Shown here piece after piece: positions 33,325-42,659 of a stretch of DNA of 64,000 nt (position 1 is the stretch's first letter; each line of letters starts with the position of its first letter). Below the pieces are notes generated by a model, which worked only from the letters and a program-made list of their open reading frames with translations, had not been told where the DNA came from and ran no database searches. Made by a program: the position numbers and the translations under genes. The stretch lies in NCBI GenBank assembly GCA_049323655.1, contig JBMONO010000024.1, forward strand, positions 1 through 64,000, written 5' to 3'. This DNA comes from DB1 sp049323655 (GTDB taxonomy: Bacteria > Desulfobacterota > Desulfobulbia > Desulfobulbales > SURF-16).

Positions 33325-34975
33325 CTGTGTAAGCGGGCAGATCCACGGTAATAGTGGTGAACCGTCCCGGTTCGCTTTGAATGCGGAGAAAGCCGTTGAA
33401 GTTTTTGATCAAACCCTGGCTGATACTTAAGCCGAGTCCGGTGCCTTCCCCTGATTTTTTTGTCGAGAAGAAGGGGTTGCAGACAAATTCGAGAATTTCT
33501 GCGGGAATGCCGCTGCCGTGGTCCGTGATCGTGATGCGCGCATAGTTTTTTCCCGTTATTGCAATGCTGGTAAGCGATATTTCCAGCACCTTGTTTTTAT
33601 TCTTGCCCTTGTATTTTTCATTCAATGCATAGCGGGCATTGCTGAGCAGGTTGATGATGACCTGTTCCAGTTGCTGGGGATGCACCCAAACGGTGGGAAC
33701 ATCCGGTTGCATGTCAACAGCAATAATTATGCCGTCATTGATGAGCTGATGGCGGACCAGGGAGAGGGAGTTTTCGATGATCTCGGGAAGAAAGGCCTCG
33801 GCAAGAGGCTGGCTGTCATTGTCCCCCTGGCGGGCAAAGGAAAGAAGTTTGCTGACGATGTCGGCGATGCGTTCCCCCTCGCTGATGACCCGGTTGAGGA
33901 TTGGTCGGATTGATTCGCGTTGACCGATATCATCAAGCATGATCTGGGCATAGTTGATGATACCGTTGATCGGATTGTTGATTTCATGGGCCACGCCGGC
34001 AGCCAGTTCGCCGATGGAGGCCAGTTGGCTGGTGCGTATTTTTTTCGCCTGATACGCCTTTTCCTCGGTGATGTCGTTGAACAGAATCAGGCACTTCATC
34101 TTGCCGTCGATATCGCGGAACGGCGCGTAGCTCTGACTGAAATAACGATTGTTGCTCATCAGCTCTTCCGCCCGCTGGACCTGGCCGGTGGTGATGGCCT
34201 CGGTCATCAGACAGAGCTCGCAGGGCTGATTGCGGCGTTTGTAGACCTCATAACAATGGCGGCCGATGGTATCCCCGAGCAGATCGAGCAGCACCTCGTT
34301 TTGGAATTCGATGGTGAAGTCGGTGTTCAAAATGTGCATGCCCTGCTTCATGGCAATGAGCATGGAATGAAATTTGTCCCGTTCCGCCCGCAGGATTTTT
34401 TCAATTTCCTGACGACGGGTAATCTGTTCAGCCAGGATTTTGTTGCTTTTCAAAAGTTCCTCGGTGCGATCGTAAACCCGTTGTTCCAGCTCGTAATGCC
34501 CTTTTTCCAGGATATCGGCATACTTGTTTCTGTCGGTGACATCCCGGAATGATTCGACGATGCCGAGGAACTCTCCGTCCCGGCTGTTCAATGGCGAGGC
34601 CTGGACCTCGAAAAAACGGGTGGCGCCGCCCGGCATGGTGTATTCGATTTCAATGGTGGCGGTGGAGTCGCTTTCCAGCACCATGATGAGCGGGCAGGTC
34701 CTGCCTGCCTTGGCGCAGGGTTGATCGGAATCAAAGATCAGTTTGTAGCAGAACGGCTCGGTCACGTGAACGCAGGCGTTGTCCCGGGCGAAATTGCAGG
34801 CGGCCCGGTTGGCGAATTTCACCCGGAAATCGGTGCCGATGACAATAATCGGATCCGCGACTTCATCAATGATCGATGAGAGAAACTGATACTGCTTGTT
34901 GAGGCTGAGCCATAAATCATGCTCCTCCTCTTTGGTGAAAACTTTTTCGCCATTGATGGCTGCCGGGAGTTTCAT
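33281..34975 (-). CDS. PAS-type sensor histidine kinase with cysteine-rich PAS domains
   Basis: 564 residues, no membrane helix, so cytoplasmic. PAS1 (about 25-145) contains CYKLIFDSDQPCAKAG followed by RTCP. A coiled coil and PAS2 (about 205-310) follow, the latter with CYEVYKRRNQPCELC. The H-box is GVAHEINNPINGIINYAQ (about 335-350), with ATPase boxes NLLSNARYAL, DHGSGIP and GEGTGLGLSIS. The cysteine sets C-x9-PC-xn-C in both PAS domains could bind a metal, FeS or heme cofactor and sense redox state. It is transcribed with the sigma-54 regulator downstream (overlap) and a similar kinase upstream (87 bp). The signal is unknown. Confidence 0.92.
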   Translation of the reverse strand: MKLPAAINGEKVFTKEEEHDLWLSLNKQYQFLSSIIDEVADPIIVIGTDFRVKFANRAACNFARDNACVHVTEPFCYKLIFDSDQPCAKAGRTCPLIMVLESDSTATIEIEYTMPGGATRFFEVQASPLNSRDGEFLGIVESFRDVTDRNKYADILEKGHYELEQRVYDRTEELLKSNKILAEQITRRQEIEKILRAERDKFHSMLIAMKQGMHILNTDFTIEFQNEVLLDLLGDTIGRHCYEVYKRRNQPCELCLMTEAITTGQVQRAEELMSNNRYFSQSYAPFRDIDGKMKCLILFNDITEEKAYQAKKIRTSQLASIGELAAGVAHEINNPINGIINYAQIMLDDIGQRESIRPILNRVISEGERIADIVSKLLSFARQGDNDSQPLAEAFLPEIIENSLSLVRHQLINDGIIIAVDMQPDVPTVWVHPQQLEQVIINLLSNARYALNEKYKGKNKNKVLEISLTSIAITGKNYARITITDHGSGIPAEILEFVCNPFFSTKKSGEGTGLGLSISQGLIKNFNGFLRIQSEPGRFTTITVDLPAYTGAHHDGQQRQNHPG

Positions 34976-35062
34976 ATTCTGCTCCTGTAGTGTCCGCTGC
35001 TGTTTCCGTGTGATGGGTGGTCCGCATGGCGCCTCGTTTGTTGGGGGCGCCTGCGCTGTCCC

Positions 35063-37108
35063 TTACACCGGAAGTTCAATGATTACACTGGTGTATTCTC
35101 CGAGTCTGCTTTCGATATGGATCTGCCCCTTGAAGCTATGGATGAGGCCCTGGCTGATGCTCAGCCCCAGGCCGGTGCCTTCACCCGGTTTTTTGGTGGA
35201 GAAAAAGGGGTTGAAAACCATGTCAAGGTTTTCCGACGCAATGCCGGTTCCATGGTCGGTGAAGGTGATTCTGACCATGACGTGGTTAGTCTGACCTGGC
35301 AGATCGGCGGAGATTTCGAGGAGTTTTTCCGGATGCGGCCCGGGAAACCGTTCGTTTAAGGCATGGCGGGCATTGCTGAGAAGATTGACAAAAACCTGTT
35401 GCAACTGGTGGGGATGGATGTGCAGCGAGGGAATCTCCGCCGGAATGTCGATGCGGGTGACGATGCCCTCCTTGGCGAACTGGTGCTGAAAGAGACTGAA
35501 GGCGTCGCCCAGCACGGTCCGGATATCGACCTGGTCCAGGAGCTGTTCCTCGTCCCGCTGTCTGGCAAAGGCAAGGAGCTTGCTGACGATATCCGCCACC
35601 CGTTCCCCCTCGTTGATCAGGCGTTTGAGCAGGTTGCTTCGTGGTTCATCGGCGGCCGCATCGTCGAGCAGCAGCTGGGCATAGTTGATGATGCCGTTAA
35701 TCGGATTGTTGATCTCATGGGCCACCCCGGCGGCGAGTTCACCGATGGAGGCAAGCTGGGCGGTGCGCATGGCCTTTGCCCGGTTGACCTTTTCCACGGT
35801 GATGTCCTGCAGGAGGACCAGGCATTTCATCTGACCGTCGATATCCCTGAAGGAAGCGTAGCTCTGACTGTAATGGCGGTTGTGAAAGATGATGTCGTCG
35901 GCGTATTCGATCTGGTTGTTTGCCATGACGCTGTGCATACGGCAATTGCTGCAGGGGTCGTCGCGTTGCTTGTAGACCTTGTAGCATTTGGCGCCGATCT
36001 GGTCGCCGAAGATGTTTTTCAGTACATCGTTCTGGAATTCGATTTCATAATCGGCGTTGAGGATATGCAATCCCTGGCGGGTGGCGGTGATGATGCTGTG
36101 GAATTTGTCCCGCTCCGCCCGCAGTATGGTAGCCATGTTTTTCCTTTCGGTAATGTCCTCGAAGGACTCGATGCCGCCGATGACATTGCCCTGGGGATCA
36201 TGGAGAAGATCGGCGCTTTTGGTGATGATGAGCAGACGGCCGTCTTTGGTCCACAGGCTGCATTCGCGATTGAGGATAGGTTTATTGACGGCATCATCGA
36301 ACAGTCTGCATTTTTCCGAGCAGAAGATATCGCATTTGCGGCCTTTGATTTCATCATAGCTGTAGCCGGTGATCTCCTCGGTTTTGTTGTTCCAGGAGGT
36401 GACATAGCGATTGGTGTCAACGGTGAAGATTGCACAGGGCGAGACCTGATAGATCAGCTCGGCCTGTTCCTTGGCCCAGCGCAGCCGTTGTTCCGTCTCC
36501 TGGCGCTCCTTGATTTCCTGGCGCAGGGCGAGGTTGACGTCAATGAGCTCGGAGGTCCTTTCCTGGACCCGGAGTTCGAGAAAATCATGGCCGCTTTCCA
36601 GCATCTTCTGGTCGATGCGGTGCTGGGTGACGTCCCGGATCGTGGAAACGATGCCGAGCAGCTTTTTGTCCTTGTCCCAGATGGGTGAGCCGAGAATCTC
36701 GAAAATCTTGCGTTCGCCATCCGGATACTCCACCGCATGATCAACGGTGACATGGCGGCCCTGCTCCATGACTTTCTTCAGCAGGCACTCCTGACCGAGC
36801 TGTTCGCATTGCCTGTCGGAGTTGAAAAGGAGTTTGTGGCAGAAGGAGCCGGCAGTCGCGCAGGGGTGTGGTGAACCCGAAAGGAGATGGGCCGCCTTGT
36901 TGGCGTATTTGACATTGAAGTCGGTGTCGATAACGATGACCGGCTCGATCAGTTCGTCGATAAAGGACTTGAAAAAGTCGCAGCGTTGCGTCCAGTCGAC
37001 TGCCTCGTGGAGCTGGCGGGGGCTTTCCACCTCAGTCGTCATGGTGGGGGGGGGCGGGCTGGTTGCTGCCGGGGAAACGACGTGTTTTGTTTTTTTGCGT
37101 GCGGGCAT
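35063..37108 (-). CDS. three-PAS sensor histidine kinase with cysteine motifs
   Basis: 681 residues, cytoplasmic, with a Pro-rich N-terminus. PAS1 has FCHKLLFNSDRQC and a following EQLGQEC. PAS2 (about 215-330) has KCDIFCSEKC and ECSLW. PAS3 has CYKVYKQRDDPCSNC. The transmitter has H-box GVAHEINNPINGIINYAQ, NLLSNARHAL, DHGTGIA and GEGTGLGLSIS. The H-box, ATPase domain and the last PAS are close to those of the downstream kinase, so one arose by duplication. The two kinases probably share the single sigma-54 regulator, which would allow signal integration. Confidence 0.92.
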   Translation of the reverse strand: MPARKKTKHVVSPAATSPPPPTMTTEVESPRQLHEAVDWTQRCDFFKSFIDELIEPVIVIDTDFNVKYANKAAHLLSGSPHPCATAGSFCHKLLFNSDRQCEQLGQECLLKKVMEQGRHVTVDHAVEYPDGERKIFEILGSPIWDKDKKLLGIVSTIRDVTQHRIDQKMLESGHDFLELRVQERTSELIDVNLALRQEIKERQETEQRLRWAKEQAELIYQVSPCAIFTVDTNRYVTSWNNKTEEITGYSYDEIKGRKCDIFCSEKCRLFDDAVNKPILNRECSLWTKDGRLLIITKSADLLHDPQGNVIGGIESFEDITERKNMATILRAERDKFHSIITATRQGLHILNADYEIEFQNDVLKNIFGDQIGAKCYKVYKQRDDPCSNCRMHSVMANNQIEYADDIIFHNRHYSQSYASFRDIDGQMKCLVLLQDITVEKVNRAKAMRTAQLASIGELAAGVAHEINNPINGIINYAQLLLDDAAADEPRSNLLKRLINEGERVADIVSKLLAFARQRDEEQLLDQVDIRTVLGDAFSLFQHQFAKEGIVTRIDIPAEIPSLHIHPHQLQQVFVNLLSNARHALNERFPGPHPEKLLEISADLPGQTNHVMVRITFTDHGTGIASENLDMVFNPFFSTKKPGEGTGLGLSISQGLIHSFKGQIHIESRLGEYTSVIIELPV

Positions 37109-37548
37109 TGGCGCGCCTTTTGTCAGAGGTCAATTGAGGGGATTCCGGTTCATTGCGAATGGAGCCGGTCTCTTTATGCAAACCAGCAGGGCGTGGCCGG
37201 AGCGGTCAACTTTGTCGGAATCGTAAAAAGCCACGATTCCGACGGGCGGCGTGTTGTAACTCGTTGTTTTCTCATTTTCACCTGCCACGGTTTGCAGGTT
37301 TTTGCGAGACCATCAACTTTCGCGAAACGTGAACGTGTCAAGCAACAGCCGGAATCGTAACGGTGCAAGCGCTGGGATGGATGCTCCATTGCCGTTTCTT
37401 CTCCTTCCGCACCGACGCGGGCGCACAACGAAAGAGGTTTGGGTGAAAAACGACTTGTTGGTGGGGTTTTATAGCAATTTTCCTGCCACTGGTTAAGGAT
37501 GGCGCTCCCGGAAAAAGCGCGTGGCCGGAAACTGGCACGCAGGCAAAG
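37109..37548. other. intergenic region holding a family B repeat
   Basis: This is the space between the three-PAS kinase and the CHASE4 protein. It contains repeat B4 and otherwise no gene or promoter that I can support. Confidence 0.4.
37214..37316 (+). repeat. family B interspersed palindromic repeat, copy B4
   Basis: It has the perfect hairpin GTCGGAATCGT / ACGATTCCGAC, then GTAACTCGTTGTTTTCTC, and the right end TTTTTGCGAGACCATCA. Confidence 0.88.
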
Positions 37549-38958
37549 TCACAGATCCGTACAAACAGCAAAGCTGGCCGGATTGCCCTGGAAGGTGACA
37601 TGTTTGATGCGCAGGTCGAGCCAACCCTCGGTACCGTCTTTTCTGACGATCATCACCTCATACTGTTCCGGCGGCGCGCCGACTTTCTGGGATTCCATGA
37701 TTTTTGTCCGCAGGGCGACCCGGTAGTCCGGATGGAAGATATCCCACCAGTTCATGCTGAACAGTTCCTCGGCGCCATAACCGGTGATCAGTTCCATGAC
37801 GGAATTGACATAGATCATCTTCGGACCCTGGGTGATAAAGAGACCAGAGCGGGTGAATTCGGCGATGGTGCGAAGCCTGACTTCTTTTTCTTTCAGTTCG
37901 AGCTGGCTTTTGTCGATGGCGTCCAGCATTTCGTTGACGGAAAAGGCGAGACTGGCCAGTTCGTCGGCGCCGCTGACCTGGACGCGGGAGGCGGGATGGG
38001 CTGTTTTGCTGATACGGATGACATCGTTATTGAGCCTTGCCACCCTTTTCAGAACGAGCTTGTCGAGAATAATAAAAAAAACGAGGGAACAGATGATGCT
38101 GGTCAGGATTGTTGACCAGAGCAGATAATTGAGGGTTCGGTGACCCTGCATGTGGATTTCCCTGGTCGAGTCGGAGCGCAGCAGAAAGAGAGGACGATGA
38201 AAGACATCGTCGATCAGGGTGTAGCCGGCGATGCGGTCCCTGCTCAGGGGAATAAGGATGGGTGCCGACGGTTCCTTCAGCAGTGCGTCGAGGGCGGGAA
38301 TATCCTCGGGGTGGAGCCGTGAGGAGGTGACAGTTTCCAGGGTGAAGGAAAGACCGGCGATGGAGCGGATCGTTTCCAGGCGCTGCTCGTTGATGATCCG
38401 CATCATGATCAGGGTGCCCTTGCAGGGGCCGTCGCCGTTGCTCCGGAGGATCGGGCGGGCGGAAAGCAGTAACGGCATGTCGGCCAGAACGATGAATCCG
38501 GTAAAATGGCTGCCCGGGTCAGGGTGGTGAAAAAGCTGCTTGTTGGCGGCAAGCTGGGACAGAACTTGGGAAGGTACCGGGATCAGATCGTTGCGGTCAT
38601 TGTCGAGAAAGGAGCCATGCAGCAGTTTCCCTTCGGTGTCGAAAAGAAGGAGAAAGTCGATTTTGGCGCTCGCGGTGAAGGTGTCAATAACGATGTTGGT
38701 TTCTTCATATTTCTTGTTGCGGTTTTGAATATAGTGGTAGGTGTCGTCCCAACTGGCCCAGTCATGGGTGATGGTATCGAGATTTTTTGTCTGTTCCTCC
38801 AGAGCCGCTTGAAGGCGGACGAGGTTGCCTTGGACAAAACGGTTTTCAATCTGGTCAAAGGTGCCGAGAACAATGTTGAGGAAGAGGAAATAAAAAAGCG
38901 GAGTCAGGCAAAGGGAAAGAACGGCGATGCTGAGCAGGACTTTTGGGCGAATACGCAT
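37549..38958 (-). CDS. CHASE4-HAMP-PAS membrane sensor without transmitter
   Basis: 469 residues. Membrane helices at about 8-30 and 277-299 flank a periplasmic CHASE4 domain with the signature DWASWDDTYHYI. HAMP (about 300-350) and one PAS domain (about 355-468) follow. The protein stops at the very end of the PAS core (ASFAVCTDL), where a kinase, GGDEF or other output would be expected. The stop is a plain TGA, and the following bases show no obvious transmitter in another frame. It may be a truncated sensor or may act through the sigma-54 activator gene upstream on the same strand (168-bp gap), which itself has PAS domains. The ligand is unknown. Confidence 0.85.
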   Translation of the reverse strand: MRIRPKVLLSIAVLSLCLTPLFYFLFLNIVLGTFDQIENRFVQGNLVRLQAALEEQTKNLDTITHDWASWDDTYHYIQNRNKKYEETNIVIDTFTASAKIDFLLLFDTEGKLLHGSFLDNDRNDLIPVPSQVLSQLAANKQLFHHPDPGSHFTGFIVLADMPLLLSARPILRSNGDGPCKGTLIMMRIINEQRLETIRSIAGLSFTLETVTSSRLHPEDIPALDALLKEPSAPILIPLSRDRIAGYTLIDDVFHRPLFLLRSDSTREIHMQGHRTLNYLLWSTILTSIICSLVFFIILDKLVLKRVARLNNDVIRISKTAHPASRVQVSGADELASLAFSVNEMLDAIDKSQLELKEKEVRLRTIAEFTRSGLFITQGPKMIYVNSVMELITGYGAEELFSMNWWDIFHPDYRVALRTKIMESQKVGAPPEQYEVMIVRKDGTEGWLDLRIKHVTFQGNPASFAVCTDL

Positions 38959-39126
38959 TGACAGTCTCCCCGCTGGCAGGATGTGGCATGGTCATTAATG
39001 ACAGCAAACAGGCAACTCTACCCTTCCCGGCCTTTTTTGTCCAGTAAGTCTTTCCGGTTGGGTGGGGCTTTCGGGGGCATGGCGGGGAGGGGCAACGCGG
39101 CGCGGAAAAACGACGTGAGTCGATGA

Positions 39127-40899
39127 TCACGTTTTCTGCCGGGCGTCCGGGGTGAGAGGGGAGTCTCCCTGAGTGGACGGCTCCTCCGGCAGGTCGTCAA
39201 GACTCCGGTTATATTCGCTTTCGAGATTATAGCGGGTTATCTTCCGACGCAGGGTATCCTTGGAGATGCCGAGTTCGCGGCATGTCGCCATCCGTTTCCA
39301 CTGATTACGCTCCAGGGCCATGTAAATGGCCTGTTTTTCGATCTCCTCAAGCGTCTGCAGCTGGCGGGAGGCATCGCTCCCCTCGGCTGTCCTGATGATC
39401 GGAACATTAAAGGGTTCGGGCAGATGCTCCGGCTGGATGAAGCCGCCGGGACAGAGGATAAAGGCATATTCGATGATGTTCTCCAGTTCTCTGATGTTGC
39501 CGGGATAGTCATGGCGCATGAGGATATTGAGGGCCGCGCTTGAGATGCCGACAATGTCCTTGCCCTGCTGGATGCTGTAGCGTTTGATGAAATGGTCGAT
39601 AAGCAGGGGGATATCCTCCATGCGCTCCCGCAGGGGGGGGAGGTGGATCTTCACAACGTTGAGGCGGTAGAAGAGATCTTCCCGGAAGGCGCCCTTGGCC
39701 ACCGCTTCCTGCAGGTCGCGATTGGTGGCGGTAATAATGCGGACATCCGCCTTGACCGGCACATTGGAGCCGAGGGGTTCGTAGACCTTGTTCTGCAGTA
39801 CTCGCAGCAGTTTGACCTGAAGGGAATGGGGGATATCGCCGATCTCGTCGAGAAAAAGGGTGCCCTGTTCCGCTGCTGCGAAACGGCCGGCCCGATCCTG
39901 TTTGGCGTCGGTGAAGGCGCCGGCCTTGTAGCCGAAGAGTTCTGATTCAAGCAGGGTGTCGGGCAGGGCGCCGCAGTTGACGGCCACAAAGGGTTTGTCG
40001 CTGCGGGTGCTGGCATGATAGATGGCCCGGGCCACCAGCTCCTTGCCGGTGCCGGATTCGCCGAGAATGAGAACGGTGCTCGGGCTGCGGGCGATTTCCG
40101 GCAGAATTTTGAAGATGCGCTGCATGGCCGGACTTTTACTGATGATTTCGTCAAAGCTGTAGCTTTTGTGCAGCTCCTTCTGCAGCATGGTGATGGCGGA
40201 CAGATCCCGGAAGGTTTCAACCCCGCCGATGATGTTGCCGTCGTGGTCGGTAAGCGGGGAGGCGGTGATGCTGATGGGGATGCGATCGCCGCTGATGGTG
40301 GCGATGGTGATGGAGCGGTTGACAACCGGTTTGCCGCTGTAGAGACTCTGGGCGATGGCGCAGCTTTTGCCGCAGATGCTGGAGTGAAAGACGTCCCCGC
40401 AGAAACGACCGAGGGCGTCCTCGCGTTTCCAGCCGGTAATAGCCTCTGCGGCGGCATTGAATGAGGTGATTTTCCAGTTGCGGTCAACGGTGAAGACGCC
40501 GTCGGCAATGCTGTCGAAAATAAGCCGGGTACACATGGAACTTGCGGCGGCATCCTGGAAAATGACGATGGCGCCCGCGGGTTTTCCCTCCGGATCAGGA
40601 AGGGGAACGGCGGTGGCCAGCACCGCGGTCAGCTTGCCGGTGATGGTATTTTCAATGACCAGGTTGAAGTCGGTGACGATCTTGCCGGCGGAAACGGAAG
40701 GGCAGAGGGAGGAGAAGAGTTCGGTGAATCGTTTGTCGCCGCCGAAGATGGCGTGGCAGTTTTTGCCGAGAAGATCTTTGGCCCGCAATCCGAAAAGATT
40801 CTCGGCGGCCGGATTGAACGAGGTGAGCTCCCAGCGCTCGTTTACCGTGAAAATGGCGTCAGTGATCCTGGGTGTTTTCGTTGTGGGGGGTGGGTGCAC
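39127..40899 (-). CDS. PAS-PAS sigma-54 enhancer-binding protein with GAFTDA loop
   Basis: 590 residues, no receiver domain. PAS1 is about 10-120. PAS2 (about 125-235) contains FCGDVFHSSICGKSC, a cysteine set that may bind a cofactor. The AAA+ domain (about 260-490) has GESGTGKE, GYKAGAFTDA, GTLFLDEIGD and DRAGRF. The Fis helix-turn-helix ends ELGISKDTLRRKITRY. The sigma-54 contact loop is GAFTDA rather than GAFTGA. In NorR a Gly-to-Asp change at this place is recalled as freeing the protein from sensor control, so this activator may be regulated differently. A full RegA-like palindrome lies about 80 bp upstream of its start. Confidence 0.92.
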   Translation of the reverse strand: MHPPPTTKTPRITDAIFTVNERWELTSFNPAAENLFGLRAKDLLGKNCHAIFGGDKRFTELFSSLCPSVSAGKIVTDFNLVIENTITGKLTAVLATAVPLPDPEGKPAGAIVIFQDAAASSMCTRLIFDSIADGVFTVDRNWKITSFNAAAEAITGWKREDALGRFCGDVFHSSICGKSCAIAQSLYSGKPVVNRSITIATISGDRIPISITASPLTDHDGNIIGGVETFRDLSAITMLQKELHKSYSFDEIISKSPAMQRIFKILPEIARSPSTVLILGESGTGKELVARAIYHASTRSDKPFVAVNCGALPDTLLESELFGYKAGAFTDAKQDRAGRFAAAEQGTLFLDEIGDIPHSLQVKLLRVLQNKVYEPLGSNVPVKADVRIITATNRDLQEAVAKGAFREDLFYRLNVVKIHLPPLRERMEDIPLLIDHFIKRYSIQQGKDIVGISSAALNILMRHDYPGNIRELENIIEYAFILCPGGFIQPEHLPEPFNVPIIRTAEGSDASRQLQTLEEIEKQAIYMALERNQWKRMATCRELGISKDTLRRKITRYNLESEYNRSLDDLPEEPSTQGDSPLTPDARQKT

Positions 40900-40978
40900 G
40901 GCGATATCTCCCAGTGGTAATGATGTGTCGGTGACGCTTTCCAGCTAGTATATACCAGAAACTGCGGCCCTGACAACC

Positions 40979-40993
40979 GCGGCAAATTGCCGC
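40979..40993 (-). promoter_or_regulatory. RegA/PrrA-like palindrome upstream of the sigma-54 activator
   Basis: GCGGCAAATTGCCGC is a complete palindrome of the GCGNC-N5-GNCGC form, extended by a further base to TTGCGGCAATTTGCCGCGG on the minus strand. It suggests redox control of the activator gene. Confidence 0.58.
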
Positions 40994-41120
40994 AACGGGC
41001 TCGGAATAAGTCCTTGAATCCTGGCGGGAACGTTTTATCTTATCTGCCATGACGGCTGTTTTTTTAGAGAATTAGAAGCCAGAAGTCAGGAGCCGGCAGA
41101 AAACGTTATGAAACCAATCC

Positions 41121-41223
41121 TTGATGGTCCCGCAAAAACCCGCAAACCACGGCGGGCGGGAACGAGAAAACAACGAGCTACAATACACCGCCCGTCGGAA
41201 TCGTGGCTTTTTACGATTCCGAC
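41121..41223 (-). repeat. family B interspersed palindromic repeat, copy B5
   Basis: Minus orientation. The left edge is TTGATGGTCCCGCAAAAA, the body is GAGAAAACAACGAGC, and the hairpin is GTCGGAATCGTGG / ACGATTCCGAC. Confidence 0.88.
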
Positions 41224-41351
41224 AATCCTTCTGACTTCCGTTTTTTACGCCCCATGGCGGAGATCGGAGCAGCACTGTGTTGCGAAAACGATGTTGTCTC
41301 AACGAAACATGCCAAGTCAGAAACGTGAGATCAGCGTAATGGAGGAACGGC

Positions 41352-41963
41352 ATGAACGAGGTTCAGATGATCGTCCAAGCCATTGCCCTCAGCATGGGGG
41401 CGGCTTGGGCAAGCGGCATCAATCTGTATGCGACCATCCTCACCCTGGGGATTCTCGGGGCCACCGGCAACATGGTGCTGCCGCCGGATCTGCAGGTTCT
41501 CACCGATCCCCTCGTGCTGGGTGCGGCAGCGGTAATGTTCGTCGCAGAGTTTATCGCGGATAAAACACCGGGAGTAGACACCGGCTGGGACGCCGTCCAT
41601 ACCTTCATCCGCATTCCGGCCGGAGCGATGCTGGCAGCCAGCGCTATCGGCGAGGTCAACAGTGCGGTGGTCGTGGCGGCAGCGATTCTGGGCGGCACCC
41701 TGGCGGCCGGCAGTCATGTAACCAAAGCCGGCACCCGGGTGCTGATCAACGCCTCACCCGAACCCTTCAGCAACTGGTTTGCCTCCCTGGCCGAGGATGT
41801 TGCGGTCATTGTCGGGGTGTGGGCTGCTCTTGCCCATCCTGTTTTTTTTCTGGCTGTTCTTCTTTGTCTGATTATTGCCATGATCTGGGTGCTGCCGAAG
41901 TTGTGGGGCGGGGTGAAAGCGGTTTTTGCCTCGGTGGTGCGGCTGTTTTCCCGCCGGGGCTGA
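41352..41963 (+). CDS. DUF4126-type integral membrane protein
   Basis: 203 residues with about five hydrophobic helices. Conserved features of the DUF4126 family are present: an N-terminal helix with AWASGINLYAT, FVAEFIADKTPGVDTGWDAVHTFIRIPAGA, GSHVTKAGTRVLINASPEPFSNW and a terminal membrane pair. GGAGG at 41341-41345 sets the start. The family has no established function. It is transcribed alone, 145 bp before the FKBP gene. I recognise the family but can give no reaction. Confidence 0.82.
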   Translation: MNEVQMIVQAIALSMGAAWASGINLYATILTLGILGATGNMVLPPDLQVLTDPLVLGAAAVMFVAEFIADKTPGVDTGWDAVHTFIRIPAGAMLAASAIGEVNSAVVVAAAILGGTLAAGSHVTKAGTRVLINASPEPFSNWFASLAEDVAVIVGVWAALAHPVFFLAVLLCLIIAMIWVLPKLWGGVKAVFASVVRLFSRRG

Positions 41964-42107
41964 GTTCGGAGTTCCTCCCCGGACAAAAAAGCCGCGAAAA
42001 GGGGCGTTATTTTGCGTTTTTTATGGTATTGTGGCCCCTTCTGCCGGTCTGCGGTGCGGCGCAGTGCCCCCGGCCGGTTTTCTTGCAATTAATTATAAGG
42101 AGCAATC

Positions 42108-42536
42108 ATGTCATCCGTACAAAAAGGCGACAGCGTCAGGATTCATTACACCGGCACCCTACATGACGGCACGGTCTTCGACTCGTCGGTCAATCGCGAA
42201 CCGCTGATTTTTACCGTGGGCGCGGGCCAGGTCATTCCCGGCTTCGAGGAGGCGGTCATGGGGATGAAGCAGGGTGAGTCGAAAACGGTGGTCATCCCGG
42301 TAGACAAGGCCTATGGCCCGCGCAACGAGGAACTGATGATGCCTTTTCCCAGAAATCAGGTGCCGCCGGATATCGATCCCCAAGTCGGCCAGAAACTGCA
42401 ACTGAGCGGTCCCAACGGCGAACCGGTGATGGTGCAGGTCGCCGAGATCACCGATGAGCATATCATTCTTGACGCCAATCCGCCGTTGGCCGGCCAGGAG
42501 CTCACCTTTGCCCTTGAACTGGTGGCGATAGGTTGA
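42108..42536 (+). CDS. FKBP-type peptidyl-prolyl isomerase
   Basis: 142 residues without a signal peptide, hence cytoplasmic. VRIHYTGTLHDGTVFDSS and FTVGAGQVIPGFEEAVMGM are the FKBP catalytic strands. An insert-in-flap with YGPRNEELMMPFPRNQVP and LDANPPLAGQELTFALELV is characteristic of SlyD-type chaperone-isomerases. A His-rich C-terminal tail, as in E. coli SlyD, is missing, so nickel delivery is doubtful. AAGGAG precedes the ATG. It probably helps folding of newly made proteins. Confidence 0.92.
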   Translation: MSSVQKGDSVRIHYTGTLHDGTVFDSSVNREPLIFTVGAGQVIPGFEEAVMGMKQGESKTVVIPVDKAYGPRNEELMMPFPRNQVPPDIDPQVGQKLQLSGPNGEPVMVQVAEITDEHIILDANPPLAGQELTFALELVAIG

Positions 42537-42659
42537 CGACGGTGCAGAAGCCAGGCGATCGGACAGGGTGTATGCCGGACTGTGTCTCGCTCTGTCAAAT
42601 AGTTTGGAGCCGGGGCGAGAAGCTGCGCAGCGTGACGAAGGCGAGAGTGAGACAGGGGA

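Larger units (their letters stand above)
40900..41351. other. divergent intergenic region with RegA-like site and family B repeat
   Basis: This lies between the sigma-54 activator and the DUF4126 gene. It contains the palindrome at 40979-40993 and repeat B5; no gene is seen. Confidence 0.5.
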
